Source of the DNA: Gautieria morchelliformis
Lineage: Eukaryota; Basidiomycota; Agaricomycetes; Gomphales; Gomphaceae
DNA: 64,000 nucleotides
Direction: 5' to 3'
NCBI GenBank assembly: GCA_015179125.1
Contig: WHVA01000543.1
Location: 1 to 64,000 of the forward strand
Both the position numbers and the translations under genes were made by a program. Every line of letters starts with the position of its first letter. The stretch's first letter is position 1. Below are positions 44,983 through 57,846 of the stretch, piece after piece. The notes beneath the pieces are model-generated. The model was given only the letters and a program-made list of their open reading frames with translations, searched no databases and was not told the DNA's origin.

Positions 44983-46041
44983 TCAATGAGCCAGGTCAGG
45001 CTTTGGTGCCCAGGTGATCCTGCTCACCCGTGGCCCCTTGTCCTCATTTGTCGATCTGTTGTCATCGAACGAGACCTTGCCCATGGGGATCACTTCATTC
45101 CCCTTGCGGATCGTCCCAGGGCTGGAGAAGTCCAGGGTTATGCTGAATCTCCTTAGGAACGGTGTCCCTAAGATAGCGTCGTAATATTCGACGTTTTCTA
45201 CGTCGAAATATTCATTGTATGTCTCACGACCAAATTTGATGGTCGTGTTCATTCCATAGTTGATCGTGGAATGGCTGCCTATGCAGGCTAGCTGCACCGC
45301 GATTGGCTGCTCCAGGGAGAATGTCTTCATCCCTGTAGCTCGCTTGAATTCCGGGGATAGCAGTACCCCTTCGCTGCCGCTATCTAGCCGGCAGTGGGCT
45401 TTTACGCCATTTATTTCCCAGTACCCCGATAGGGTATGGTTCTCACTGCGTGGGCACGTTGGCCGCGTCCTGTGTTTGCTTCGGTGGTGATACACTGGCT
45501 CGGCCACCTTGTCTGGTGTGACCGACATGCGTGCCACCATGACTTTCGTTGTGGTTTCGTCTTCCGGCGCAAATCTGATCATGCTGGACCTGTAGGTGGT
45601 GTCTTCCACCTCCTCGTCCCATTCATAGTATTGGGACGGCTCGGGATCCCACTCTGCAGTGGGTGCGTCTCCATTGTCCAGAGCGTCGTTGGGTTGGGGA
45701 TCACCCTCCCCCTCTTCATCAATTTGATGGAGAGAATTTTGACCGAGATCCGTCTCTGGATCTTCAGTCTCCTCCTCATGCCTCGTGGCCGCTGTCCTGA
45801 TACTGGACTTAAGCCGGGGGCATTCCGCCGTCTTGTGGCCAGGTTGGCCGCATTCGAAGCATGGGGTGCTGCTTTGGCCGCTGCTGGGCCGATCGTTAGG
45901 TCGGCCTGACGCCTTCGCCGGTGGGGCAGGTCGCATGGACGACCCTGCTGCTTGAGGCTGTTTAGCTTCAGGCGGGCGTCCAGCTTGTGCTGGGTGTGGG
46001 GGCGGCAGCCGTTGTCCTGCTCCCTGTGAGCCGGGCAGCAC
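44983..46041 (-). pseudogene. gypsy Gag zinc knuckle and aspartic protease
   Basis: A 352-codon frame. Pro-rich linker, zinc knuckle CFECGQPGHKTAEC (about residues 62-75), a long acidic spacer, then the protease active site CRLDSGSEGVLLSPEF and the family block YDAILGTPFLRRFSI. It overlaps the Gag frame in another phase, which may be a programmed shift or decay. Confidence 0.85.
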
Positions 46042-47960
46042 TTGCCGTTGCTGCTGCGCTTTCTGCGCGGCGCATCCCCATGTTGTATTGGGATGCCTCC
46101 TCGATCATCCGGGCCGTCTCTAAGAGTTGCTCTATTGAGCTGCTCTCGGCATTATAGCCCTTTTTGAGGACTTCATTGCACAGTGTTCCGCACAGCGCCG
46201 ACACGAACCATCTCCGGAACGTGTAATCGTCTGGCGGCTGTATCATACGTGCCGCGTATTTCGTGAGCTCGTTCAGCATTTCCTGAATGGTTTTCATGCC
46301 CTGCATGACCGTGTCGAATTTATTCAATGCGTGATGGTACGTCAGTGTGTGCAGGAACCTTTTTTGAAGGCCTTGCATCACAGTTTCCAGCGTCCAGCTG
46401 CGGACCTGGCGATCGAAGTGTTCTACGTTTCGAAGGAACCACTCCTGGGCTTCGCCAGTGAGGCGAGTGCCCACGTAGCTGACCTGCATGTCTATGCTGG
46501 TTGTCCCTAGGAGGCAATTCATTTTCAGCCATCGTAGGATGGCTGCCATGAAGATTTCAAACTCTTCGAGGTCAGATCCCCCGGCATATGGCTCAGGGTG
46601 AGCCAATTTCACGCCGGCTTTCGCTAGCACAGACTTCTCCGGGTCTGTGTCCACGGCGTCTGCTAACGCCATGCGGATCATCCGTGTGATCTCGTCGTAC
46701 GGCTCCATTGGTATGATGTCGGCCTGGTCAGGGATTCCCTGGCCTTCTGTTGGGGCCATGGATCGCTCGCGCGGCTGTGACGCCGCGCGGGGCAGGCTGT
46801 TGTATGCCCTGATGGGCCCCATGCCCGGATCGGGCTCGGGATCGGGAGCATTTTGTGCTCTCGGTTCCGGGGCGTTTTGTGCCTGGTGTCCCCGGTCAGT
46901 CCCGCGTTGCGGATCCGCAGCCTGCTGTGCGTCCTGTACGGCTCACGTGAGCTGCTCGTCGGGCAGCTGAGCGGTGTGGCTGTGGGCCACTGTTTCTTCA
47001 GCGTTATTCACTAGTAGCTCAAGTGCCGCATGTGGCAGCGCGCGGCTGCGGCTTGTTTACGCTGCCAGTGTGCGACTTCAAGCTCTAAGCTCTCGGTCAT
47101 CGTTTCAGAGTCAGGCTCTGAGGCGACCTGTTCCCTAACGATCTGTTGGATCGTCTTACGGCTGTCCATTGGGGCAGCCGGTTGCTCTTGAGGTTCATTT
47201 CCAAACCTTACGTCCTGTTCGACCGGGACGGCTGGCGGTGGCATTCGCTGCTTGTCCCGCTCCTTTCGGCGCGGGTCTTCCATGTCGTGACTGCGTTCGT
47301 TGGCTGTGGACTGTCATGAGCTCGGACAAGTTGTGTCGCGTTCCCCGCATGGGCGGAGGGCTTCCTGGACGTCCTCCAGCGTGGCTGCATCTTGCAGCCT
47401 GATCTCCTCCGCCTGGTGGAGTTCCTTGCCGATTGCCATTAGGGCGGCGGTGGCGTTGTCAAGCTGCGATGCCAGCTGATCGTGCTTGTGGCGCGTCAGC
47501 GTGCTTCGGTGCAGCGCAGCCTGCACCTGTTTGTTCAGGGCCTCTGCCGTCTCGTGGTCGATGGCGTGAGCCCTCGAGCTCTTGCAACTGGAGCTCGAGT
47601 ATTCCAAGCCCTGATCATCGTCTGGGGCTTGCCTTTCTTGCCGTCGTCCCCCTTCAGGAACAATTGTCGTCGCTCTACTTCGTGAGCGTCGGTTCGAGTC
47701 GTGGCTTTGTGCCCACCTCAACGTTGTTGCTCTCCCGTCTGACGATGGCGAGACTTCTCTGCCCTTTCCTTTGTCTCTGGCAGAGAGGAATGGGGGGGCG
47801 GCGCCAGCTCGTTGCCCGGCGTCATCTCTTCCTCGGCCACGCTCGACGAGATGTGGTCGGGGTTTTCCTCGTCCTCTACTGGGGGACAAGGGCGGTGAGA
47901 TCTACGATCTCTCCGTCTTCTATCGTCCTGGACTCTTGGTCCAGGGTAGCGTCAGCCATC
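45968..47960 (-). pseudogene. gypsy Gag, capsid region and coiled-coil N-terminus
   Basis: Translation probably began at ATG 47,960 (MADATLDQESRTIEDGEIVD), and the frame breaks near 47,885. 47,889-47,314 encodes an Arg/Ser-rich region, then a coiled coil (ETAEALNKQVQAALHRSTLT). 47,283-47,011 and 46,822-45,968 follow in other phases. The last contains the capsid-type block ALNKFDTVMQGMKTIQEML and the typical Gag segment LTGEAQEWFLRNVEHFD. Confidence 0.75.
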
Positions 47961-48233
47961 GTGTTGCTGGGCTGCGCCTGGGGCATGGACCTCGAGCTCG
48001 TCACTCGTGTCCATATTCGACTACGTGGAATCATCATGCTCGCAGCCGACAGTAGAGGGTCTACTGGAGGGTCTCAACGATGTTTAGTCGTCGACGCAGC
48101 GATCTTTTTCAAGATTGCTTCGAATCCACTATTGGTTGGTCGCGTGGCGATCAACCGCAGGATAGTTCAAAAAGGTGTAAAGGATGTCGATCTTAGGACC
48201 TTGTATCACAAGGGCACTGCATAACTTGACCAA

Positions 48234-49061
48234 TGAGTGGTATTCTGAATGCTACCTAGTGACAGGTAAGAGTAAGATGCGATGGGAACGGCTGGCCAGT
48301 TCCCATGCATAAACTATACAGTGGGTCCCTAAGGGGCCCACTGGGATTATGTAATAACTATTGTACATGTAGATACATAGGTTATTTACATGCAGGTCCC
48401 AAGACATGGTTTCGTACATAAGTGCATTCGCCACCTTTATTCTCCGTCGTTTCATGTTTGCAGTTTTCCCTCACTCTATTGTATGTTTATTTCATCTATT
48501 TCATATCATGACTGCACACCCCTATCCAACCCTAACTCACAACGGCCTCTTTCCTATTCGCTGATACCTTACGAGCATTCGATATAAGTAGTTTGCATTC
48601 ACATGTATATTCCCCAGTTCAATTATCATACGTCGTCCATCTTGTGCAAACTTGACCACGCTGTGATCATCATCTTGAGCCTTCTCCTGGAGATTTCTAT
48701 CTTCGACCAGAAGAGGACTTAGGCATCACTGGTGAGTTCTCATACTTCATCTACGTTACCTTAGCCTTCGAACTATTTTCTGTGCTGACAGCGAAGGGCT
48801 CCGAAGGAACACCTTCGCCGGCGAAGGGATTGTCGCTACTTAGACAACCCTTCCGTGACACCTTGCACGTTACATCGTCAAGTGCCACGGGCTATTTTGC
48901 TACGACTGTAGATAGGGCGATCTCTGCTCGGGTGGCCCTCTTATCTTGTGAACATGTATTGGTTCACCTATTCGCCGAACGGCATACTTATTCGCACAAG
49001 TCATTCGGGCATTCACTGTGTTCAGTAATACATGATATTAATGCCTAAAAACCAATCTTGA
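48234..49061 (-). repeat. gypsy 5' LTR
   Basis: The outer end on the minus strand is TGTCAAGATTGG, identical to the start of the solo LTR at 60,732. The inner end is inferred from ...CCACTCA followed, after one base, by TGGTCAAGTTATGC, a plausible tRNA primer-binding site. The first ~680 bp match the solo LTR and the rest does not. Confidence 0.7.
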
Positions 49062-51793
49062 CAGAAGGTCCCTTTATGTTTCAAATAGAACCAGGCTCAA
49101 GATAAGCCAGAAGTTGAGAAAACAATGCACTTATCAGTGATTACAAACCTTTACAATAATTGATCGCATGACGTAACCATTTCCTTGTGAGGTGGTGACA
49201 TACTAATTCGACTGCAGTGGCTCGTACTCACCGATGATTAGTTGCCACTTTAAGACTTCTATAGAAACAGAAATAATCAACGCGCGTCGGCGGAGGGAAG
49301 GTTGTAAGTGTCTCTATCAGTCCAACGGAACCACGGCATTCGTGCAACAATCGGTCCTGAGCTTGTGGCGAAGTGTAGCAATGAACGCGAACCACATGTA
49401 CCGGGGCCGCTGCCTATGATGAGAGCATGACACTCGTGTAGATACGCAACACAATCAGGCGGCGGCTCGTTGGAGAGACGAAGCTATCTTGACGCTAAGA
49501 TATCGGGACCAGATAAAGCGCCTTAGGGTGCTATGCAGCTTGGAGTCTGACCAGGATCTCGCCTGTAGAACCATCTCTTGCAGCTTGCTACAGCGATATG
49601 TTCGTAGTGCCTCTGTGTCATAAAGCGTGACCCAGGTAGGGACTCGGTCAATCGGTGCATCTTACTCTTGCAGCGTTTTCCGTCAGGTGCCAGTTGAAGA
49701 TAGAGTAAAAAGAACGTACTTATCGAATGTCCATGTGATATTGACTTCCTTTATCCAAGTGTCGTTATGTAATGCAGTAACGTAAATAGTAACTTGCTCC
49801 TGACATAGCTTGCCAATATTGGTGCCGTATGGGAGTTATAAGGACTGCGCACTTGGTCATGCATGCCACGAAATCACCTCATTACCAGCACCGTCAACGA
49901 CAAACTTTGAGGGCTGCACTCATGGACGGGCGAAGCGAAGGACGAATACCGCAGGTCCTGCTGGTGCTATAAAGTCTTAGGGCTGCGTCCGTCATCATGC
50001 TCGGTGCCTGTGAGTCGTACGGCCGGTCTAGTGCTGGCAGAGGCTGGCTCGTGAAGTTCTGGAATAGAGCTGAGGCTGCGTGCTGGAAAAGGCTGACTCG
50101 TGAAGTCCTGGAGCATGCAGAGCACGGCACGTGCTGGAAAGGACTGGCTGAGTCGTGACGTTCTGGAAAAGACGAAAGACGGAGGTGGTGCGTGTCTTTT
50201 CGACCTTGGCTCTCCAGTATCGAGAAATCGACCGACGCAGGAGTGGATCGCCTCGCTGTTCGACCTCGTAATTGAGAAGCAGAGCTGCCTGTACAGGCGA
50301 TCGTCACGATGAATACCGTATATCCATCCGATAGAGTGATATGAACCAGGATCAATGATAGGTGCGCCCGAGAACTGCAGTGCATTGATTGTCATGCAGA
50401 CGCTGTAGGAAACAGTCGAAACACCGTCATTGGCACACCTTGCTGCCAAGACGAGGGAACATTATAAGGGTTGGCATTGCAGTACTTAGGCTGGATCTAC
50501 GGGCCATGGTGAGCTCTTCAGAGATATCTTCCTATAAATATGGGCCCGCACCAAGCTGCGGAGAGCCAATGAAGCGAGAGCTTCCTATCTATCGCGAAAT
50601 TCCAGGCATCATATCTGGTCCATCTGCTGTGTATCATGGATCTCCAGCGATTCTTGATAGGCAGCTCATGGACCTCAGTGCTCGCGATGGAGCAATCTGA
50701 CGAGGGAATTCGTGAGAGGTGCGCCCCAGATATACCGTGCCCTTTCAGATATGAAGGCTTGCGCATGTCTCCCAGATATTGCAGGGGTTGGATACTGGCG
50801 ATGCATCAGATCAGTCAGTAACTCGGAGCCATGCACATGGAAACCTCACTAGGACCAGTAAAAAGATGCCGAACACTAGGGATGAGCGTTCCATGTGCAC
50901 GACACTATGTTGTTGTTATCATCACGATTGACAGGTTTTAGATGGAAATCCTTACCGAACCGTGAGTCATCTAATGTCGTTGCTTTGGGGCCTTCTCATT
51001 TACGCCTTCTGTGCCATGTGTTGAGGAAGAACACCCAGAATTTGAGAAACTTGTAGCACAGTACATAAGTACTGGGCTACAAGCTTGTAATATGCTGGGG
51101 AATGCTTACTTCACCCTCCATGCTCAATGTGTGCGCGGTCGGGTAATGAGAGGACGCCTCGTATGGACTGGGGCCCTTCTAGAGACGATTCCCAGATGGG
51201 GCTGGACCTGCGTTCTATAGCTTCCTTGCGCAATTCTCATAGCTTATCAATGTCAGTTTCAAAACCGGAATGAGAGAACTTGGTGAAGACTTACACAAGG
51301 AGCTTGGGCTAGGCGGCAAGGCGCCTGGCACCAATGTGCGTCGCTCGACACCCTTTTTCTCTGTTCGCGATGATCTGCTGTCCCATCGTGGCTAAGGATC
51401 GGTGCTGGTAAGGAGACGGTAGCTTGTTTATTTATTTATTTTCCATTTGGCTTGCTGGGTCGCTTCCCGTGTCTGCGGCTGTAGTTCCTAATTAGCTCCA
51501 GTCTGAGGGTTTTCTGGTAGTTTCCTTGCCCACCTGTTGGTCTAACCTTTAAGTTAAGTTCTTAAGCTGCTCGCCACTCACCCACTCACGTCGTGGCCTT
51601 GCTGCAGCTCTAGAGGTCACCTCCCCCGTAGAACAATGGACGAGGCTATTTCAAAGCCCGCTGTCTTTGAAATGGTCTTTTCGTTTATTGGTCGGCTGTA
51701 TCGCGTACCGCAATACTTAGCGACTGTGTCGGTCTTTTAACAGTTAGTTAGGCATCTCTTCACAGTGTCCAATATGTTGTATTCACTCTCATT

Positions 51794-51886
51794 ATGGCCC
51801 CTCCAGCGACTCCACCCGTCCCAGTAGGTCAACCTCAACGTATGTACATCGATGGCGTGCGCATATTCCCCCAGCTATCTTCATGA
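51794..51886 (+). CDS. Copy-B counterpart of the short conserved ORF
   Basis: 30 codons, same start, stop and length as 15,347-15,439. The YIDGVRIFPQ block is unchanged and several base differences are synonymous, while the middle and last residues differ. It may be a first exon. Confidence 0.25.
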   Translation: MAPPATPPVPVGQPQRMYIDGVRIFPQLSS

Positions 51887-52229
51887 CCATGTTGACCTTT
51901 AGTGGATAGCAAGGCACCTCAAGTTCTGTCCGTTGGCGGTGGTCAGTGGCACCAGGTGGTGATGGGATGCAAGGCGACGTTTAGACACGGTTAGTCGTGA
52001 TGGTAGGCCCCAGCCTTCCTTGTCCTGTTATACAACTTCATACGGTGAGGTCCATGACAATATGATATCCCTTGGCAGGTCGTGCGCGATGGATTGGCGT
52101 ACACGGGATGACGACCGATGCGGACTACTGCGTCTCCTGGTGGCATGTATAGGATCTACCCACACCACCGAGCGACGCACTCTTATAGTCCCATACGTCA
52201 ATCTCGCTCTCGCATGAGTTGAACTTGCA

Positions 52230-54282
52230 ATGCAAGGTCACCTTTTTTATTATTGCGTCATCCTCAGCGGCATGCCCAGCCAGGCAACACCCACCTTCTC
52301 CACCACCTTCGCGCCCGGCGCGAGGCCCCCCGTCGCCGGCGCGCCCCCGCTCCCAACCAGTGCGTATACCTGCCCTGCCCATGTGGCAGCCGCGACGCGA
52401 CCGGCCCGAGCTGACGTTTTTATTATCTGCGCTAGCGCCCCTCGATCGCTCCAAGTACCCGCCTCCGACCCAGGTCGCGCCCACCGACACGCCGCTGGTC
52501 ACACAGTGGCTGAAGGAGCTCGACGGCGTCATGATACCCGACATTCCCGTCACGCAGGACCACGCTCAGTGCGCCTTGAATCCCCAGGTCTGTCCATGCA
52601 TTCTCGTCTTAACATGATGAACGTGTTCTCATGCGCATGTCGCAGGCTGCGGCCGACCCCACGCGCTGCTGGTGGACATGCGGCGGCTGCACGCGCGACG
52701 TCGACGTTGTCAGCTGCCCCACCAAGATGGACTGGGGCGTCTCCTTCGACGACGGCCCCAGTCCCTACACGCCTCTTGTCAGTAAAAATCAACTCTTGAC
52801 GCCTCGTTTCGCGTTTCTCATTTCACACTTTCTAAACTATTCCTTATTCCTCAGGTGCTCGACTACCTCAAGCAGCAGAACCTGGACGCCACCTTCTTCG
52901 TCGTCGGGACGAGCGCGTACTGGCACCCCGACATCCTCCAGGCAGAGTACATGGCCGGCCACCAGATCTCCGTCCACACGTGGTTCCACCAGTACCTCAC
53001 CACCCTCTCCAACATCGAGATCGTCGCCAAACTCGGCTACACCCGCGAGATCATCAAGGTGCGCGTGCCATAAGAACTTTTCGAATTAAGCGCTTACCTT
53101 TGCCTTTTTTTTTTCCTCTTTTTTTTTCCAGGATATCATCGGTGTGACGCCCAATACGTTCCGCGCGCCCTATGGTGATATGGACGACCGCGTGCGGGCG
53201 ATCGCGTTGGGGATGGGGATGGAGCCCATCATCTGGACGCGCAACCGTGAGTGCTGCTGGCCTTTCCTTATGTCCCGACCATCCATCCTAAACCCATCGT
53301 TGTCGTTGTTCCTTCTCCAGCGCAAACCGGCGACCAGTTCGACACGAACGACTGGAAGATCCCCGGGGGGGAGGCGACGGGGCAATCCTCGTATGCCCAG
53401 TTCCAGACTATTCTGGCAAATGCTTCGTGAGTGTACATGCACCATTATACGCCCGTCATTAGCTTACTGTTTCGGCCGTCATTAGGATGCTCAATACTGG
53501 ATTCATTGTCTTGGAGCACGATCTGTACCAGCAGACTGTGGACCTCGCTACGGGGTACACGATCCCTTCTGCGCTGCAGCACAACCCGCCTTTCAACGTG
53601 CGTCTCTCATTCTTACTCATCCTATCTTCTTTAGTTCGTGAACTATCTCGGGTTCTTTTTCTAATTTATTATTTCTACAAATGATGTTTGAGGCATTTGG
53701 CTTTATGCATTGGGTTGCACTGCAGACACCTATCTCAGCTACCTTCGAGCGCAAAGCTCGCTCATCTGACTATCCCCATCCCCATCCCCACCTCCTTCTC
53801 TTTCTCCTTTTCCCTTCCTGCCACCTGCCACCACATACATATATACTCACTATCTTTATCTTATCCACCCTACCAGCTCAAATCCATCAACCAATGTCTC
53901 GGGAAGCAGCCGCAGGACGTGTACCAAGAGACGGCGGCGAACAAGACGCTCATGACGCTCACGAGCAACTGGACGGGCAACTACCTCCACGGGCTCAGCT
54001 CCGAGCTGAGCTCGGGCAACTCGAGCTCGGGCGGCGGGTCGGCGAACGGGAGCGGGGGAATGGCGCGAGCGGGAGCGGGAGCGGGGGGAGTGGCAGTGGG
54101 AGCGGGAGCGGGGGCAAAGCGGTGAGAGTGATGTGTTTCGGTGAAGGAGAGGAGAGTGCTGTGCTGATGATGTTTTTGCTTTGCTGTTGCGACAGAGCGG
54201 GGCGGGCCGCGTCGAGTTCGAGCTCCGGGCTGGCGTCGCGGCGCTAGGCGCGCTCGCCGTCCTCAGCACCCTCCTCGCATGA
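52230..54282 (+). pseudogene. Chitin deacetylase copy B, 5'-truncated and frameshifted
   Basis: All exons after the first are present with the same splice sites: 52436-52587, 52646-52777, 52855-53058, 53132-53246, 53321-53426, 53486-53597, 53877-54121 and 54196-54282. The first ~265 bp of exon 1, with the signal peptide, are replaced by the end of the 15.8-kb flank. An in-frame ATG at 52,230 could still start a protein, but without a secretion signal. Exon 8 has one G fewer in a G run (near 54,057), which throws the Ser/Gly tail and GPI signal out of frame. The NodB motifs themselves are intact and one charge change occurs (Glu to Lys at the codon near 53,029). Probably non-functional as a wall enzyme. 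Confidence 0.85.
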
Positions 54283-55483
54283 AGGGACCAGGACAAATTG
54301 CAGTACATATGACGGGCGACGGACCCCCCTCACTTTGCGTTTTTGCGACACGACGGACCCCTCCTCCTCCTTTCGTTTTTGTTCTCTCTTCCCACGTGCT
54401 CCGCTCCACCTAGATATTGAATATTTGATCGCCCGCACCCGAGCACAACACACGCCTTACGTCTTAGCGCCTTTATCGCGCACACACACCACACCCGACA
54501 CCCATATACACCATACACCACACACACCGCGCTCGCCTTTTATTGCCCGTTACCCATTACCCAGTACCCATCCATCCTCAGGCTTATACCCCCCGCATCG
54601 ACATCGACTACTACCTACCCCATTCCCATCGCGCGTCACTTGTTATTCCTTTTTTTGTTTTGTCCGTCATTCAGCCTTCTCTTGTCGGAGGAAGGAAACG
54701 CGTCGTTGGAACCCATGCACGGCAAATCTTCCCTTTCTTAAGCCTCCCTTTTTCTTTTTTTTTAGGAAATATATATATATATATAAGTATGACAATGGCA
54801 CGGAGCGGAGGTGGGGTCGGTGATGCGAAAAATAATGAAATTTTGTTGCGATCCATGATGCCGGTCGTGGCCAGGCATTCTTTCGAATATAGTGAGGAAC
54901 CTGCGAGTTGAAAGGTGCCGAGTCATCGCTACTTATTATAACACGACAAGTGAGGAGGGCCACCGACGACGCGACGACGCCAGGACGGGGCGACACTGTA
55001 CAAGCACGTGGTTTTGTATTTCCACCGAATAACTGGGGGGTCAGATGCATCGGAGTCAGTCAGCTGAGCTGGTTGTACGTCGTTTCCGGTGCTTCCCGCA
55101 CTCCTTTGTTGCCACCGAGCCGTGAGGTACAAATAACGCGTCGCGCACACGCATATGCACATGTACTGTATTTTGCGGTTTGCCCCCCATGATATCCCCT
55201 TCGTAGCTAACTCTGACTCCCCACCCACAACACCCGGCACGTTGGTTTGTTGCCCTCTCTGCCTCTGCGCGAGACTGAGTCGACGACGATCCAACCCGCC
55301 CACCATGGTCCGCGATGCGTGATGCATGATCGACTCATGCATTGATGCAGCTGGGCTGGGCTGTGTGTGGATTAATTCGTATGAATGCAGCGGAATGCGC
55401 TTCTCGTCCGTTACAGTAAGATGCTGAACAAGTCATCCGCCGCGGCCTGGGAGCTCGGAGGATGGGGAGCGGAGGAGCGATGG

Positions 55484-55838
55484 ATATATATAATTTGGAG
55501 TGACAATCAAAATCATATTTCTTTGTGCATCCGCAGACTAATCCAAACTGCACGCGTTAGAGGCGTCAGTTTACCCGCCGTTGTTGAACTCAGAATACCC
55601 CCGAACGCCCGCAGTAACTCAGCTATTTGCACATATTCGGACTACAAATACTAACCCGTAAAACGCGGTGAGCTAGTGGAAGAACTTCATAAACCCCACA
55701 GCGCCATCCAGGCCAGGTCGGACGTACGACCTGGTGCCGGAATCGACAGCGCGAACCCGCTCCCCTCCGGTAGAATCTTTATAGGTCTAATAATAAACAA
55801 ACCTTCCCAATAAGCCCGGGCCCAACTTGAGGCTCCGC
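55484..55838 (-). repeat. Inverted segment next to the virus-like insert
   Basis: Reverse complement of 22,857-23,180. It begins at a (TA)n run and ends at GGCTCCGC, where the foreign insert begins. It contains a ~25-bp insertion (GGTAGAATCTTTATAGGTC) not in copy A. Confidence 0.85.
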
Positions 55839-55882
55839 GAAAGGTGTCACGAGAAGCGAATGCGCTTCCAGAACACACACAC

Positions 55883-57290
55883 ATGATGCGCTGCGCTTTA
55901 TGCAAACGGGAGTACACAGAGACCCTGGTTCAACACAGAGCAGCGGACGAAGCGCCTTCCGTGGTCTATGAGTGCCCGCTATGCCCCCTGGACGTCTCAA
56001 GGCTGCACAGGAAGTACTCTCCGTCCAGCAGCTCGCATGGCGTGGTTCAGCGCGAAGTCTCCTCAACGCATCAAACCGTCTCCTTCAAGTACATGTCCTC
56101 GATGCAGATGATGATCGCGTCCTTGAGCCAGCACACGTACAGAGGCATGCGGGTTTCGACAGGCGTCTCTTCGAGGTTCACGGCTAACGTCAGGTGCAGG
56201 GACAGAAACATCAGGCGAGGGGTTTGCCTTGGGGATGCCGTATACGTGCACACAAAGAAGAGCACGTTGGCACCAGGCTGCGTCCTTGTCTCCGTCGATG
56301 TTTACGAGGCCAACGGCGGACGTGCTTTCTCAGACGAGATGTGCGTGTACAATGTTCGCCTATGCGGAGAAGACCTGTGCGTGTACGAGAAGTCTAACGG
56401 AAGCGTTTTCGTGGAGTTTGTTGTCTGCTCTGACCAGGAGATTCTGGGCTCTGTGCGAAAGGCGTATACGCTAGGGGCATGCCCGTCTCTTCTCAGTGCT
56501 GTTGTCAGAAGCACGTTTGTGTCAGCTCTGTTCGATGGGAGCTCTCGTGCATATGACGCCACGGAGAGCATCACGACCGAGGAGTCTTCGCTAACGGATG
56601 TCCTCGTGTATACGCACAAGATAGACGGGGAACGGATGTGGATGCTAAGGGCAGGCTCGGTCTGGTTGTTCTGCAGACGTTTCATGGGAAGTGACGTCGT
56701 GTATTGGATGACCTGCGATCGTGTGTCTGCCCTGGAGGAGAGCACGTTCCTTGTGCTGGACGTCGAGTTCGTCGTTGGGAGACGCCCCGTTCTGATAGAT
56801 GTCCTGTCTACACCAAACGGAGTCCTGAGGGCAGACCACACACAGGAGGAGGCCATGAAAGCGTTTTGCGAGGTCTCCTTCGGGAGGTGTCCGGTCTTCG
56901 TTAGGGAGTACTTCGCTACCCTGGACCAGGCGAAGAAGAGCCCGTCCGAGTACCCTTGCGATGGCTTCGTGGCGATAGACGTGATCAGCCGTATGACGTA
57001 CAAGCTGAAGGACACGCGTTCTGCAGAGCTCCGATACCTGAGCGGAGGGTTACACACGGAAGACGGAACACGGGTGGGCTCCTTGGCAGACAACCTACGG
57101 TACGGACAAGCTCATGTACAACGAGGACGCAAGCAAGGACACCTGCTTAAAGGCATGCGGCTACATCACCAGTGTCATGGGCATATCCGTGAAGGACTTG
57201 GGAGGCCTCGCTCATGCCGTTTCCTCGCAAAGAGTCATGACGTACATGGAGGATGTCCTCGTGATCAAGGGCTTGGAGTTTCGTGGGTGA
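55883..57290 (+). CDS. Nucleotidyltransferase of the mRNA-capping/ligase superfamily, virus-like, one frameshift
   Basis: Intronless. Start chosen at the first ATG (55,883); a second follows immediately. The N-terminus has CALC...CPLC (CxxC-x23-CxxC), a probable zinc ribbon. The middle region (residues about 60-215) is beta-rich and might be an RNA triphosphatase-like part, unproven. The guanylyltransferase/ligase motifs are in the canonical order: KIDGER (motif I; K246 would carry the covalent nucleotide), LDVEF (motif III; D293, E295), CDGF (motif IV; D360) and YKLKD (motif V; K374, K376). The frame that continues naturally changes near 57,100, and the new frame runs to a TGA at 57,288-57,290. 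A conserved-looking tail lies in that second frame. So the copy is broken by one frameshift unless this is a sequencing error. Family assignment by motifs is firm. Capping enzyme over DNA/RNA ligase is inference. Confidence 0.75.
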
Positions 57291-57349
57291 TCGCCGCTTC
57301 CTTTTAAAAACGAACAGGAAGGGAAACCACGATACTGGAGACGCGTGGC

Positions 57350-57835
57350 CTAAAGCGAGAGCAGAGACATGTCTGATTGGATGTGGAGGGCATCCTTATT
57401 CCCAGCGGACCCGTATTTGGAGACCCGTCCGCCACACACGGTCTTTGATGCCTTGACCACTGCGACCTGATCGACGACGAGCTCTACCTCCCAGTCTGTT
57501 AGGCATGCAGGATCGCAAGTCTTCTTCCCAGAGCCCTCTACGGCGACAGAGGACTTCAAGTCTATCCTGATCTGAAGAGCACACAAAAAGCTCTTTATGT
57601 CAGGGTTCCTTTCGAAGGCGCCCTCCAGGTCGAAGTCCGTGGTCTTGGTGCCGACGGTGATCTTCACAGGAAACTTGCCGCCAGTCGGGTAGCACTTGGC
57701 GAGGACCCAGCTTAGCTCGACGGGATCATCGAACGACGAGGTCTTTGCCGTTACGGTGTCCGTGTCTGCAACGGAGGATCTCATGTCGTCGATCAGGTTG
57801 TTCAGAACCTTGGCAGGCAGCGCAACAGGAATCTT
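57350..57835 (-). pseudogene. Unknown virus-like protein, 3' part (left palindrome arm)
   Basis: I do not recognise the protein. About 160 residues on the minus strand, ending at a TAA near 57,350 and convergent with the capping gene. It contains LNNLIDDMRSSVADTDTV, DFDLEGAFERNPDIKSFLC and VELVVDQVAVVKASKTV, a balanced, globular-looking sequence with no membrane segment. The frame runs through the palindrome centre into antisense, so the true N-terminus is missing. Confidence 0.55.
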
Positions 57836-57846
57836 CCGATCGTCGA

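Larger units (their letters stand above)
41591..49061 (-). mobile_element. Ty3/gypsy chromovirus, 3'-truncated and decayed
   Basis: On the minus strand: 5' LTR (49,061-48,234), probable primer-binding site, gag (from 47,960), CCHC/protease, reverse transcriptase, RNase H, integrase and a C-terminal chromodomain ending at 41,625. The 3' LTR is absent. Many frameshifts and stops break every domain. The LTR outer edge coincides with the left edge of duplication copy B. Confidence 0.88.

Noticed and set aside
41591-49061. RIP-like mutation as the cause of gypsy decay
   Set aside because: Breaks are a mix of indels and single substitutions; I saw no consistent CpA-to-TpA pattern by eye, and RIP is not usual in Agaricomycetes.
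55844-55882. GTG start upstream of the capping-enzyme-like gene
   Set aside because: The stretch lies at the insert edge; eukaryotic or viral translation here is expected from ATG at 55,883.
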